Assembly (NCBI GenBank): GCA_937873695.1
Contig: CALMYL010000026.1
Location: 1 to 47,081 of the forward strand
Source: an uncultured Ignavibacteria bacterium
GTDB taxonomy: Bacteria > Bacteroidota > Ignavibacteria > Tepidaquicellales > OLB5
Length of the DNA: 47,081 nt
Reading direction: 5' to 3'
Shown here: piece after piece, positions 35,006 through 44,155 of the stretch
Numbering within the stretch: the first letter of the stretch is position 1
How the letters are laid out: every line of letters begins with the position of its first letter
The notes under the pieces: model-generated
Told to the model about the DNA's origin: nothing
Database searches by the model: none
The model's input: only the letters and a program-made list of their open reading frames with translations
Position numbers and translations under genes: made by a program

Positions 35006-36463
35006 ATGCACAAAAGTAAATCTGTATTATTGCTGTCATCATTTTCTGCTGATGAGATCCGCAGCTTTGGTGATTTTGTAAGATCGCCCTACTTTAACAA
35101 GAACACAAGGGTAACCGATCTGTTTGATGAACTTAAAAAAGACCACCCTGAGTTCACTTCAAAAAGCATTACCAAAGAAAAAATATACAGCAGACTATTT
35201 AAAGGCAAAGCTTACAATGACCAGGTAATGAAGAACCTCAATTCCGAGCTGTTCAAACTTGAACGGGAATTTCTGGCACATGATATGCTGGACAGGGACC
35301 GCTATGAAAAATCAGTAATGCTTGTAACAAACTTAACTACCAGGGATGCCGGCCAGTTGTTTGAAAAAGAATCGGATGTAATTGAAAAACTTGCAAGAGA
35401 GAACAGGTCAGAGGTAAAAGAGCTGTACCTGCTGCTTTACCGAACAGAAGAAGAAAGATTTACCAATGCCATTATAAACAACAGGCAGGCCGAAGCAACA
35501 GATCATATACTTAAGGCCGGTGAGTATTTAATACAGTATTTCCTGAAACATCTTTTAAGGCTTTCTATAAACAACAGGATAAATGAATTTTCGTTCAATG
35601 TCAGTTCTGAAGTGAACCTTCCTGATACATTTTTGCGGAACCTTGATATGACCTCTTTGCTGGATTATATGGAAAAAAACAACATAGAGCACAGCATACA
35701 TATAAAACTACTCTATTACGCAATGCTATGCAACGTAAACGCCAACGATACTTCTATATACAATACATTCAGGAAACTGCTTTTTGAAAGCAAAGAGAAA
35801 TTCACAAGGGCGGAGTTTCAGCATTTACTGCACCTGCTGGAGTCGATCATAGCGCAAAAGATAAATTCCGGCAAACTTGAATTTTATAAAGACCTGCACG
35901 AAACATATGATTACGAACTGAAAAACGATATGTACAAACCTTCCGGCCGGGCGCCGCTTACAGTTATGAAGTACAGGAATATATACCTTTCTGCAATGAA
36001 AGCGGGAAAGTTTGACTGGGCTGAAAGATTTATTTACGAATACAGAGATGAGCTTCAGAAGAAAGACAGGCAAAGCATTGTGGAACTTTCGATGGCGCAG
36101 TTAAACTTTGAAAAGAAAAATTTTGAGCAGACACTGATGCACCTTCAGAAAGTAAGAACATCGCAGATCTTCTACAAAATAGATGTAAAAATGCTTAGCC
36201 TGATGGCTTTGTATGAACTTTCTCATTTTGAAACGGCAATTGCCGCAATAGAAAGTTTTAAAAAACTTCTGGCAAACAATAAAACCCTGACAGAGCAGTA
36301 CAGGGAAAAGAACAGGAATTTTCTGAGTATCTTAGGCGGCCTTATCAGGGCAAGGCTTGATAATGTGGAGAGCGGAAAAGCTGAATTGCTGAGGAAAATT
36401 GAAGGTACTCCGCAGACAGCAAACAAGAAATGGCTAATTAACAAAACCGAAGAATTAAGATAA
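35006..36463 (+). CDS. Unrecognised helical protein, SPYFN family paralogue 3
   Basis: A 485-residue, probably cytoplasmic protein of the family described at 13889 and 20348. Residues 1-95 align without gaps with both: F13-S14, E17, F21, F24, SPYFN at 27-31, P48, T-K-E-K at 56-59, G67, Y70-N71-D72, M75. The rest is helical and K/E/L-rich with TPR-like periodicity, and the C-terminus ends N-K-K-W-L-I-N-K-T-E-E-L-R. It is less similar to the others in its C-terminal half (AIESFKKLLANNK in place of IDSYRHFL). Start ATG. It is divergent from the 34473-32662 pair. Confidence 0.82.
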   Translation: MHKSKSVLLLSSFSADEIRSFGDFVRSPYFNKNTRVTDLFDELKKDHPEFTSKSITKEKIYSRLFKGKAYNDQVMKNLNSELFKLEREFLAHDMLDRDRYEKSVMLVTNLTTRDAGQLFEKESDVIEKLARENRSEVKELYLLLYRTEEERFTNAIINNRQAEATDHILKAGEYLIQYFLKHLLRLSINNRINEFSFNVSSEVNLPDTFLRNLDMTSLLDYMEKNNIEHSIHIKLLYYAMLCNVNANDTSIYNTFRKLLFESKEKFTRAEFQHLLHLLESIIAQKINSGKLEFYKDLHETYDYELKNDMYKPSGRAPLTVMKYRNIYLSAMKAGKFDWAERFIYEYRDELQKKDRQSIVELSMAQLNFEKKNFEQTLMHLQKVRTSQIFYKIDVKMLSLMALYELSHFETAIAAIESFKKLLANNKTLTEQYREKNRNFLSILGGLIRARLDNVESGKAELLRKIEGTPQTANKKWLINKTEELR

Positions 36464-36503
36464 GATCCGCAATACCTGAGGACATTACCTGGCGTATAAA
36501 TCA

Positions 36504-36531
36504 AAAGCCCGGCTCTACAATGCCGGGCTTT
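36504..36531. terminator. Hairpin after SPYFN paralogue 3
   Basis: The arms AAAGCCCGGC and GCCGGGCTTT (36504-36513 and 36522-36531) form a 10-bp stem followed by TATTGTT on the plus strand. It is likely the terminator of the 35006 gene. The RND gene ends 110 nt further on, so the hairpin may also stop minus-strand transcripts. Confidence 0.75.
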
Positions 36532-36642
36532 ATTGTTCAATTAACATCTGCTCTAACCATCAAAGAGCATTTAATCAAACGGAGGTAATGAAATCAATTA
36601 ACAAATATCAAATAGCAATTAACAAAAATTTTTTAAAAATAC

Positions 36643-39600
36643 TTACGCCTTAGCTGGAGCTTCTTCGCCTGCAACCGGCTTTATGTCTGTTTTTTTCTTT
36701 TTGCCTGTCAATCTAAGCATAACATCATCAACCCAGCTGTAAATTGCCGGGATAACAACAAGCGTTAAGAATGTAGCTACCGAAAGTCCAAAAATGATTG
36801 CAACACCCATCGGTCTCCAGAATGCAGTATTTTCTCCGCCTATAACCCAGCTTAAAGTTCTCCAGTCAAAATCAACACCGGTTGTCAAAGGAACAAGCCC
36901 GAGAATTGTACAAACAGCAGTTAAGAATACAGGTCTTAACCTGATTACGCCTGACTGAACAAGAGCTTCATCACGTGAAAGGCCGCGTTTAACAAGCTCT
37001 TTCTGGAAATCCAGAAGCACGATAGCATTCCTTACCACAATACCTCCAAGAGAAATAACACCTATACCTGTCATCATAATACCAAACGGGGTTTGCGTGA
37101 CAAGCAGACCGAAGAACACGCCGATAAGCGAGAGCAGCACTGAGAACATGATAATAAGCGGAGTTCTTAACGAATTGAACTCCATAACCATGAACAGAAA
37201 GATCAGAAGCAAAGATGTAAGAAATGCTTTTCCAAGGAATGCTGATGCTTCGTTCTGGTCTTCATTTTCACCTGTATAGCTTATAGTATATTCATCAGGC
37301 ATTTTAAAATCCTTAAGTTTTGCCTGTACATCTTTCAGTACATCATTTCCAAGTCTGCCTTCTGCATTTGCCGAAACTGTAACAACACGCTTCTGGTCCT
37401 TTCGGTTGATCTTTTCCAGTCCCCCCGAAAATTCAATGCTTGCAACTGATGTTAAAGGAATATTCGCTCCATCCCTATTTGTAATGAACAGGTTTTCAAT
37501 TGATGAAACGTTATCCCTTTGCTTTTTATCAAGCCTTACGGTAATATCGTATTCTTCTTCGCCAACGCGGAATTTACTTGCTTCTGTTCCGTTAATGGCG
37601 GTTCTGATAGTAGATGCAATAGAAGCGGTGCTAAGCTTGTAGAGCGCAGCGCGGTCTCTATCTATAGTTATCTTAATTTCAGGTCTGGATTCAATGTAAT
37701 CATCTTTCAGATCCGCAAGACCCTGTATATCTTTTATCTCGGCTTTTATCTGGTCAGCCAGGGCTCCCAATTTAACAAAATCATCGCCGGTAATTTCTAT
37801 GTTAACAGGCGGACCTGTCGGGGGGCCATTTGCCTGCTTCTGTATATCTATATCTCCGCCTGCAATGCCTGTAATGGCGCTGCGGATATCATCCATCGCT
37901 TCGAAAGAGCTGCGTTTCCTGTCAAGCTTATCGTAGAAGTTCACTGTAATTGTGCTCTTATTGGAAACGGAACCGCCAAAATCCATAGGATTGCTTGAAG
38001 AACCTACGTTTGAGACATAATACTCAATATCATCAAAAGGTTTTATCTTCTGCTCAAGCAGTTTCGTAAACTCATTGGTTTTATCAATATTAGTACCGCT
38101 TGGCATCACAATGTTTATGTTCGCCTGGCGCGGTTCAACATTCGGGAAGAATTCTACACCGTTATTGAACATTCCGTAAACAATGAATGAAACAATAAGC
38201 AGGCCTACAGTTCCGCCAATAGTTAAGAATCTGTGTTTAAGCGCGTAGCGGAGAGTTTTTTCGTACATATTAAGCACAGTTGAAAAGAATTTCTCGTCAA
38301 AATGCTCAATAAACCGGCTAACCGGCCTAAACTTCTTTTTCGCATCCTTTTCTTTCTGCTTTTTAACATGAATAAATACCGCAGCCTGAACGGGGCTAAT
38401 AACCATTGCTACAAACAAAGATGAGAACAGGCAAACTATAAGCGTTATAGGAAGATAACGCATGAATTCACCAACTATACCCGGGAAAAACAGCAGCGGG
38501 AAAAACGAAGCTATGATAGTAAGTGTAGCAATTGTTACAGGAAATGCCACCTCGCGGGGACCTTCAAGGGCTGAATCATACGGAGAATAATTCTCCTTTT
38601 CCTGCAGCCTGAAAATATTTTCCATTACAACAATTGCGTCATCAACAATAATACCAAGTACAAGTATAAGTGTGAACAGTACAACAATATTAAGGGTAAC
38701 GCCCATAGCATTAAGCACAATGAAAGAGATCAAAAACGAAAGCGGAATTGATGTCGCTGTCAGCGAGGCGATCCTGAATCCAAGGAACAGGAATAATACA
38801 AGCACAACCAGAACGACACCGGTAATAACACCGTTTTCAAGCTCATGCACGGTGTTCTTAATTGATTTTGACTGGTCACCGGTAAGGCTGATCTTCATTC
38901 CCGCGGGAATATTTTTTTCTTCAACCTTTACAATTTCCTTGATATCATCGGCAATTCTAACAAGGTTTTCGCCGCTTTGTTTTTTGATGATAATTGTTAC
39001 CGCGTCCTCGCCGTTTTCACGGGAAAAACTTGTTCTTTCTTTGTAGCCGTAAATAACCTGGGCAACATCCCTTATGTATATAGGATTACCTTTGATATCA
39101 GATTTTACAATGAGATCGCCAAAAATGCGCGGGTCTTCTATTTCGCCCGGTACGCGTATTAGGTAATTCAGGCTGCCAATATCAACACTTCCGCCCGGTA
39201 TATTAAGGTTCTCGGCGCTGATAGCATTGGTTATATCATTTAATCCAAGACTGTAGTACTTAAGCCTGTCACCATCTACATTGATCTTCACTTCACGTTC
39301 CAGTCCGCCTACCACTTCAGCGCTTAACACACCCGGAACGCCTTCAATCTGGTCGCTCATTTTATCGGCAACTTCTTTCAGCTTAGAAAGTCCGTAGTTG
39401 CCCGCAATATTGATATAAAGTATAGGCTGCTCAGAAAGATTCACTTCGGCTATAACAGGTTCTTCGATATCAGTTGGCATATTTGATTTCGCCACTGAAA
39501 CCTTGTCCCTCACTTTTTGAAGGGCGTCATCTATTTTTACATCCGGATTGAATTCAACTGTAATAGAAGAAAAACTTTCGCGGGATACAGATGTGATCTG

Positions 39601-39834
39601 CTTAATATCAGAAATAGCTTTAACCTGTTTTTCAATTTCCATTGTAACAAGCTTTTCAATTTCTTCAGGGGAAACACCGACATATACGGTAGAAATGAAT
39701 ACATATGGTATCTGTATAGAAGGCGAAGCTTCCCTTGGAAGTCCCACGTAAGCAGATATACCGGCAAGCACTATTATAAAAGTGAAGATATATACTACTA
39801 CTTTATTATCTACAAATAATTTGAAAAATTTCAT
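36643..39834 (-). CDS. RND family efflux transporter, inner-membrane pump
   Basis: A 1063-residue proton-driven pump of the resistance-nodulation-division superfamily (AcrB/HAE-1-like). It has two repeats of six membrane helices around large periplasmic loops. The proton-relay aspartate pair lies in helix 4 (GIIVDDAIVVMENI, near 396-409). The start, KLFVDNKVVVYIFTFI, and the second-half pair GVISLGGIVVRNAIVLLDF fit the family. Substrate cannot be predicted. It is the third pump component in a tetR-tolC-adaptor-RND operon with gaps of 22-26 nt between structural genes. Confidence 0.93.
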   Translation of the reverse strand: MKFFKLFVDNKVVVYIFTFIIVLAGISAYVGLPREASPSIQIPYVFISTVYVGVSPEEIEKLVTMEIEKQVKAISDIKQITSVSRESFSSITVEFNPDVKIDDALQKVRDKVSVAKSNMPTDIEEPVIAEVNLSEQPILYINIAGNYGLSKLKEVADKMSDQIEGVPGVLSAEVVGGLEREVKINVDGDRLKYYSLGLNDITNAISAENLNIPGGSVDIGSLNYLIRVPGEIEDPRIFGDLIVKSDIKGNPIYIRDVAQVIYGYKERTSFSRENGEDAVTIIIKKQSGENLVRIADDIKEIVKVEEKNIPAGMKISLTGDQSKSIKNTVHELENGVITGVVLVVLVLFLFLGFRIASLTATSIPLSFLISFIVLNAMGVTLNIVVLFTLILVLGIIVDDAIVVMENIFRLQEKENYSPYDSALEGPREVAFPVTIATLTIIASFFPLLFFPGIVGEFMRYLPITLIVCLFSSLFVAMVISPVQAAVFIHVKKQKEKDAKKKFRPVSRFIEHFDEKFFSTVLNMYEKTLRYALKHRFLTIGGTVGLLIVSFIVYGMFNNGVEFFPNVEPRQANINIVMPSGTNIDKTNEFTKLLEQKIKPFDDIEYYVSNVGSSSNPMDFGGSVSNKSTITVNFYDKLDRKRSSFEAMDDIRSAITGIAGGDIDIQKQANGPPTGPPVNIEITGDDFVKLGALADQIKAEIKDIQGLADLKDDYIESRPEIKITIDRDRAALYKLSTASIASTIRTAINGTEASKFRVGEEEYDITVRLDKKQRDNVSSIENLFITNRDGANIPLTSVASIEFSGGLEKINRKDQKRVVTVSANAEGRLGNDVLKDVQAKLKDFKMPDEYTISYTGENEDQNEASAFLGKAFLTSLLLIFLFMVMEFNSLRTPLIIMFSVLLSLIGVFFGLLVTQTPFGIMMTGIGVISLGGIVVRNAIVLLDFQKELVKRGLSRDEALVQSGVIRLRPVFLTAVCTILGLVPLTTGVDFDWRTLSWVIGGENTAFWRPMGVAIIFGLSVATFLTLVVIPAIYSWVDDVMLRLTGKKKKTDIKPVAGEEAPAKA

Positions 39835-39856
39835 GTTCTCTGGTTTAAGTTAGATT

Positions 39857-40939
39857 TTACTGAACAACCTGCACTTTATCGCCGTCTTTCAAAGCCTGGA
39901 ACCCGTCGGTTATCATTTTTTCACCGGGGTTCAATCCGCTTTCAATCAACACCTGGTTACCGTTCCTTCCGCCAAGTTTAAGCTCGCGTTTCCTGGCAAC
40001 ATCACCATCAAGTACAAACAGGTACTGAACATCACCGTAGTCTACAATAAGATCCTGTGAAACAACCACCGCGTTTTCCTTTGTGAATTCCGAAATCTGC
40101 ACATTGGCATTCATTCCGGGTTTAAGCAGCTTATCGCGGTTATTAATAAGAATTTCAATCTCAAAAGTCCTGCTGGTGCCGGCAAGTGCGGGCGCTATAT
40201 AGCTTATTTTGCCCTCAAACTCAACTCCGGGCAGAACGTCAATTGTAACCTTAACACTTTGTCCCATTTTCACTTTTGTTATATACATTTCAGGCACGCC
40301 GGCTGAAACTTTTACAGTAGATATATCAATAACGCTGAATATGGGTGAGCCCGGCGCAGTCATTTCGCCCTTGTTCATGAACTTATCTTCAACAACACCG
40401 CTAATTGGAGAGCGCACAAAACCGGTCTTCAGCCTGGTTTTCAGAATATCCGCTCCTCTTACGGCAGCTTCATACTGCCATTTTGCAGTAAGATACTGCA
40501 TTTCTGTAGTGGCGTTATCTTCATAAAGCTGCTTCTGTTTTTCATAATTCATTCGCGCAAGCTCTATCTGGGCTTCAGTCTGCTCTAATGTGGCGTTTTC
40601 CACATCCTTTTTAATGCGCGCAACAATTTCGCCCTTACCTACGTAGCTGCCCTTATCTTTGGTAAGATACGTTATCAAACCGCCTTCTTCCGATGATATC
40701 TTCGCGGAAGTAAATGGTTTTATAACTCCGGCAACCTTAAAATTATCTGAAAAAGTGCTGTACTCAACATCACCTACCTTTACGAGCGGAATTTTCTTTT
40801 CGGTGGATTGATCTTTTGTTTCACCCCCGCCCTTGCCGCAGCCTGAAATAATGACCGAAACCAAAAGCAGTATCAAAGTGACGGGTAAAATCATTTTAAA
40901 TTTAGTCATGGATGGTATGTTTAAAAATTTCTCTCTCAT
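39857..40939 (-). CDS. RND efflux periplasmic adaptor (membrane fusion protein), lipoprotein
   Basis: A 360-residue adaptor linking the RND pump to the outer-membrane channel. The N-terminus has a lipobox-like VIISGC (Cys near 33), so it is probably lipid-anchored in the periplasm. The biotinyl-lipoyl half-motifs flank a coiled coil (about 110-175, TLEQTEAQIELARMNYEKQKQ...), with GFVRSPISGVVEDKF as the second half. Then come beta-barrel (KVKVTIDVLPG-like) and membrane-proximal domains. ATG at 40939 is used; an ATG 30 nt downstream (MTKFKMIL) is a possible alternative. Confidence 0.9.
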   Translation of the reverse strand: MREKFLNIPSMTKFKMILPVTLILLLVSVIISGCGKGGGETKDQSTEKKIPLVKVGDVEYSTFSDNFKVAGVIKPFTSAKISSEEGGLITYLTKDKGSYVGKGEIVARIKKDVENATLEQTEAQIELARMNYEKQKQLYEDNATTEMQYLTAKWQYEAAVRGADILKTRLKTGFVRSPISGVVEDKFMNKGEMTAPGSPIFSVIDISTVKVSAGVPEMYITKVKMGQSVKVTIDVLPGVEFEGKISYIAPALAGTSRTFEIEILINNRDKLLKPGMNANVQISEFTKENAVVVSQDLIVDYGDVQYLFVLDGDVARKRELKLGGRNGNQVLIESGLNPGEKMITDGFQALKDGDKVQVVQ

Positions 40940-40965
40940 TTTTATTTTCTTTAGACTAAGCTCTG

Positions 40966-42273
40966 TTATTTCTCCAGTAGCTGTTCCAGTTCACTTCTTG
41001 CATTCAGGTAATCGTAAATAGCCTGAATGTATGCAAGTTTTACCTGGCTTAAAGCAAGCTCGGCATCAACAACATCAATCTGGTTCAGAACACCGCTTTT
41101 GTAGCTGATATTTGCCAGATCGTATCCGCGCTGGGCTGTATTCACGATTTCTTCCTGTGATCTTATCCTGTTCTTAGCGTCTTCTATCTTCAGGATTACG
41201 CTTTGGGTCTGGGTTTTAAGCAATTCCCTGGTTTTTATGATCGTCTCTTCGGTTTTCTTTACTTCTATTAATGACTGATCTTCTTTATATGAATTTTTGA
41301 ATAGGTTAAGGCTCCAGTTAACGCCAATGCCGGCAACAATTGAATTATAGAATCTGTAGCCGGTAAGTGACCTGCCGTCATTTTCATTTGCCTGACTTTG
41401 CCACTGCCCGAAAACATAAAACTTGGGCAGATAGTTAGCGTAATCAACATCAACAAGCTGCTCATTTATTTTTTTGCTCAGCTTCAGCTGGCGAATAGCC
41501 ACATTATTCTCACTGATCTTTTTTATCAGTTCATCGGTTGAGCCCCATACTTCAGTGCTGTCATAGCCCAGGTCACCTATAACATCAATATCGCCGCCAT
41601 CTTTAAGTCCGATGTTATTTTTAAGGAATTTCTTGGCAATTTCCAGGTTATTCTGTGACTGCGTCAACTGCGGTTTTAATGTTTCTACTTTAACCTTTGC
41701 TCTGATATAGTCATACTCCAGCGCAACGCCGGCTTTGTACCTGGCTTCAACAACCCTCAGGTTTTCCGAAGCGTTATCGATGCTCTGCTGGTTCAGTTTT
41801 ATCACTTCCTTAAGCAACAGCACGTTATAAAAAGATTTCTTTACATCCGTTTTAATTCTTGCTTCAACGCTCTTAACATTTTCATCCTGAATGCGCGAAT
41901 AATATTCAGCTATGCGTATACCGTTAAAAACGGGTGTTCCTAAAAAAGGAATAGGCTCGGAGACGTCCAATGTAGTAGTTATACTATTATCCGAGCCTAT
42001 CTCATAGTTTTGCCCGAAGATATTAATGGTCTGTTTTCTGAAAGACCTCGCGTATCTTGAGCTTAACGTTAAACTTGGCACTAAATTTTCGCTGTAAACC
42101 TCTGAAACCTGTTTATCAGCTTTCATTTTATCAAGCTTTGCAATTACATAATCTGAATTGTTCCTTTTTGCAAGGTTTATGGCGTCATACAGCGTAAGAG
42201 TTCTTGTACTCTGGCTGTAAACTGCCGAAGCAAACACAGTAAAAAGGATCAAGGCGGCGATTAGTTTATTCAT
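40966..42273 (-). CDS. TolC-like outer-membrane efflux protein
   Basis: A 435-residue outer-membrane channel of the OEP/TolC family: signal peptide 1-20 (ends VYSQ), then two repeats of long coiled-coil helices and beta-strands. Family features include LTLYDAINLAKRNN near 25-38, the A-[RK]-x-x-A-G-[VIL] type turn (VEARYKAGVALEYDYIRAKV near 173-192) and its counterpart (ANISYKSGVLNQIDVVDAEL near 392-411). It forms the exit duct for the adaptor and RND pump encoded after it, and shares their operon. Confidence 0.92.
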   Translation of the reverse strand: MNKLIAALILFTVFASAVYSQSTRTLTLYDAINLAKRNNSDYVIAKLDKMKADKQVSEVYSENLVPSLTLSSRYARSFRKQTINIFGQNYEIGSDNSITTTLDVSEPIPFLGTPVFNGIRIAEYYSRIQDENVKSVEARIKTDVKKSFYNVLLLKEVIKLNQQSIDNASENLRVVEARYKAGVALEYDYIRAKVKVETLKPQLTQSQNNLEIAKKFLKNNIGLKDGGDIDVIGDLGYDSTEVWGSTDELIKKISENNVAIRQLKLSKKINEQLVDVDYANYLPKFYVFGQWQSQANENDGRSLTGYRFYNSIVAGIGVNWSLNLFKNSYKEDQSLIEVKKTEETIIKTRELLKTQTQSVILKIEDAKNRIRSQEEIVNTAQRGYDLANISYKSGVLNQIDVVDAELALSQVKLAYIQAIYDYLNARSELEQLLEK

Positions 42274-42316
42274 AAATTAATTTATGATTTAATTAAAATT
42301 GTTTTTATTATCGGTA

Positions 42317-42946
42317 CTAATTGTGCAGAACACTTTCAAACAGTTTTTTTGTATTTGAAAATTTTTCCTTGCCAAGCTCTGTCAAAAAGCCGTTAAAGAA
42401 AATTTCCGCAGTGATTCTCATTGCTTCATGGAATGAATATTTGCTGTTGAGGACAAAATCAGCGTGTGTAACTGCTTCAATTGCTCCGTTGAGGGCGGTA
42501 ATAATGATATCAACCGGAACGTGCTCAACAACTTTTTCTTTCTTTCCCTGCTCAAGCAGTTTAGACATGATCTTTGTAACTTTTTCCTGCCTAACTTTCG
42601 CGAATTCCTTGCTTAAATGCGGAGCATGAATTTCAAGATCGCGGAACCAGACCGGTGAGCAGTTCATTGACATGCTCTTTTGCTTGTGAATAATCTTAAG
42701 GAATTTCGTTATCGCGTCTTCATCGCTATTAGCAACTTCATCAAGGAACTCCTCCATCAGGTTCATTCTCATTCCGCAGACATTTTCAAGCAGCTCTTCT
42801 TTTGAATCGAAGTGCTTGTAAATTGTCTTTTTGCTCATTTGAAGGTCACGGGCAATTTCATCCATAGTGGTCTTATAAAAGCCCTCTGTAATGAACTTTG
42901 CATGCGTAAAATACAGTATTTTCTCTTTTTCCGTAACTTCTGCCAT
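42317..42946 (-). CDS. TetR/AcrR family repressor, likely of the efflux operon
   Basis: A 209-residue regulator with an N-terminal helix-turn-helix (residues about 10-55: TEGFYKTTMDEIARDLQMSKKTIYKHFDSKEELL) and a divergent ligand-binding domain. As a TetR protein it should bind as a dimer to palindromic operators and be released by an efflux substrate. It is the first gene of the operon with tolC, adaptor and RND genes (43-nt gap). The upstream region holds four GGAAACT boxes that are good candidates for its operator, so it probably autoregulates and may also control the divergent CDF gene. Confidence 0.92.
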   Translation of the reverse strand: MAEVTEKEKILYFTHAKFITEGFYKTTMDEIARDLQMSKKTIYKHFDSKEELLENVCGMRMNLMEEFLDEVANSDEDAITKFLKIIHKQKSMSMNCSPVWFRDLEIHAPHLSKEFAKVRQEKVTKIMSKLLEQGKKEKVVEHVPVDIIITALNGAIEAVTHADFVLNSKYSFHEAMRITAEIFFNGFLTELGKEKFSNTKKLFESVLHN

Positions 42947-42967
42947 TCTAAACTGTTTTTGCTATAA

Positions 42968-43016
42968 TTGGAAACTATTTTCGTTTCTTAAGTTTCCAAA
43001 ATAATTAACGGAAACT
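42968..43016. promoter_or_regulatory. Candidate TetR operator: GGAAACT boxes upstream of tetR
   Basis: TTGGAAACT (42968-42976) and its reverse complement AGTTTCCAA (42991-42999) form a 9-bp palindrome with a 14-nt spacer. A third box, GGAAACT, lies at 43010-43016. They begin 22 nt upstream of the tetR ATG, within its likely promoter. Confidence 0.65.
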
Positions 43017-43066
43017 AATTTGTCAAGTGTTAAATTAATATTCTGAAAATTAACTGAATTTTAATA

Positions 43067-43090
43067 TATATTTGTGAATTATTGGAAACT
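43067..43090 (+). promoter_or_regulatory. Promoter and GGAAACT box of the CDF transporter gene
   Basis: TATATTTG (43067-43074) matches TAnnTTTG, so transcription should start near 43081, about 33 nt before the GTG start. A fourth TTGGAAACT box (43082-43090) lies on the predicted start site, which would suit repression by the divergent TetR regulator. Confidence 0.55.
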
Positions 43091-43113
43091 GAAATAAAGC
43101 TCAACTTACTTAA

Positions 43114-44142
43114 GTGGATAAAAAAGAGATTGACCTGAAGAAAAAAGCTGCACTAATTTCCCTTTCGATCGGATTCCTGATGTTTTTCGGAAAAATAGGT
43201 GCATACTGGCTGACGGGTTCTGCGGCTGTACTTTCTGATGCCCTTGAATCAATTGTTCATATAGTGGCTACATCATTCGCATTCTATAGTCTGCATTTAT
43301 CAACTAAGCCGGCAGATAAAGAGCATCCTTATGGTCACGGAAAGATCGAGTTTTTCTCGGCAGGATTTGAAGGCGCGATGATAATCATTGCTGCATTTTC
43401 TATCATTGCTTATGCTGTAAGGGATATTGTTTATCCCCGTGAAATATCATCACTTGATGTTGGCGCGGGAATAATCACCGCAGCAAGTGTAATTAACTTG
43501 CTGCTTGGGCTGTATTTGATACGGACGGGAAAAAAGACAAAGAGCCTTATACTAATTGCTGATGGTAAGCACGTGATGACTGATTCAATAACAAGCTTTG
43601 GGGCTGTAGCGGCATTGGTACTTGTTTTAATTACTGATATTAAATTGTTTGATCCGATAGTGGCAATTATACTGGCACTGAACATCTTGTGGACCGGCAA
43701 ACACCTTGTGCGTGAATCAATTGGCGGATTGATGAACGAGAATGATGATAAGATAATAAGTGATATAGGCTCAGGACTTGAATCACAGCGCAAAGAACAC
43801 CCTGACTGGATTGATGTGCACAGGCTCAGGTACTGGAAATCAGGTGATAAGTATATGGTGGATTTCCATCTGATAGTACCCTATTACAAATCAGTAAGCG
43901 AAAGCCATGAAACAGTTGACCAGCTTGAACGCAGAATAATTGACTCGCTTGGCACAAAGCAGGTTGAATCATTAATTCACTTGGACCCGTGTAATCCGCG
44001 GTGCTGCCATATCTGCACAATGCCTGAGTGCGGAGTGAGGAAAGAGCCTAATTCTAAATACATAAAGTGGGAAAGTAAAAAGATTATTTCACTTCCCACT
44101 TACGATATAGATGAAACCGGCGAAGAAATGGTGGCAGTTTAA
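43114..44142 (+). CDS. Cation diffusion facilitator (CDF) metal transporter
   Basis: A 342-residue inner-membrane divalent-metal/proton antiporter. Six membrane helices lie in residues 13-200, with GSAAVLSDALESIVH in helix 2, HPYGHGKIEFF after helix 2 and ADGKHVMTDSITS in helix 5 (H-x-x-x-D). The cytoplasmic domain follows (about 210-290). The C-terminal tail is cysteine-rich, with LDPCNPRCCHICTMPECGV near 291-309 carrying six Cys residues and a His. The helix-2 site differs from the E. coli FieF D-x-x-x-D pattern, so metal specificity (Zn, Fe, Mn or Co) is not predictable. The start is GTG. It is divergent from tetR. Confidence 0.9.
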   Translation: MDKKEIDLKKKAALISLSIGFLMFFGKIGAYWLTGSAAVLSDALESIVHIVATSFAFYSLHLSTKPADKEHPYGHGKIEFFSAGFEGAMIIIAAFSIIAYAVRDIVYPREISSLDVGAGIITAASVINLLLGLYLIRTGKKTKSLILIADGKHVMTDSITSFGAVAALVLVLITDIKLFDPIVAIILALNILWTGKHLVRESIGGLMNENDDKIISDIGSGLESQRKEHPDWIDVHRLRYWKSGDKYMVDFHLIVPYYKSVSESHETVDQLERRIIDSLGTKQVESLIHLDPCNPRCCHICTMPECGVRKEPNSKYIKWESKKIISLPTYDIDETGEEMVAV

Positions 44143-44155
44143 AAAATTATACTGC

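Noticed and set aside
37519-37998. 159-codon plus-strand ORF inside the RND gene
   Set aside because: Antisense shadow of a well-supported pump gene, with no ribosome site or domain.
44134-44155. GCAGT/ACTGC hairpin between the convergent CDF and T9SS genes as a terminator
   Set aside because: Only a five-base-pair stem with no T-run; too weak to call.
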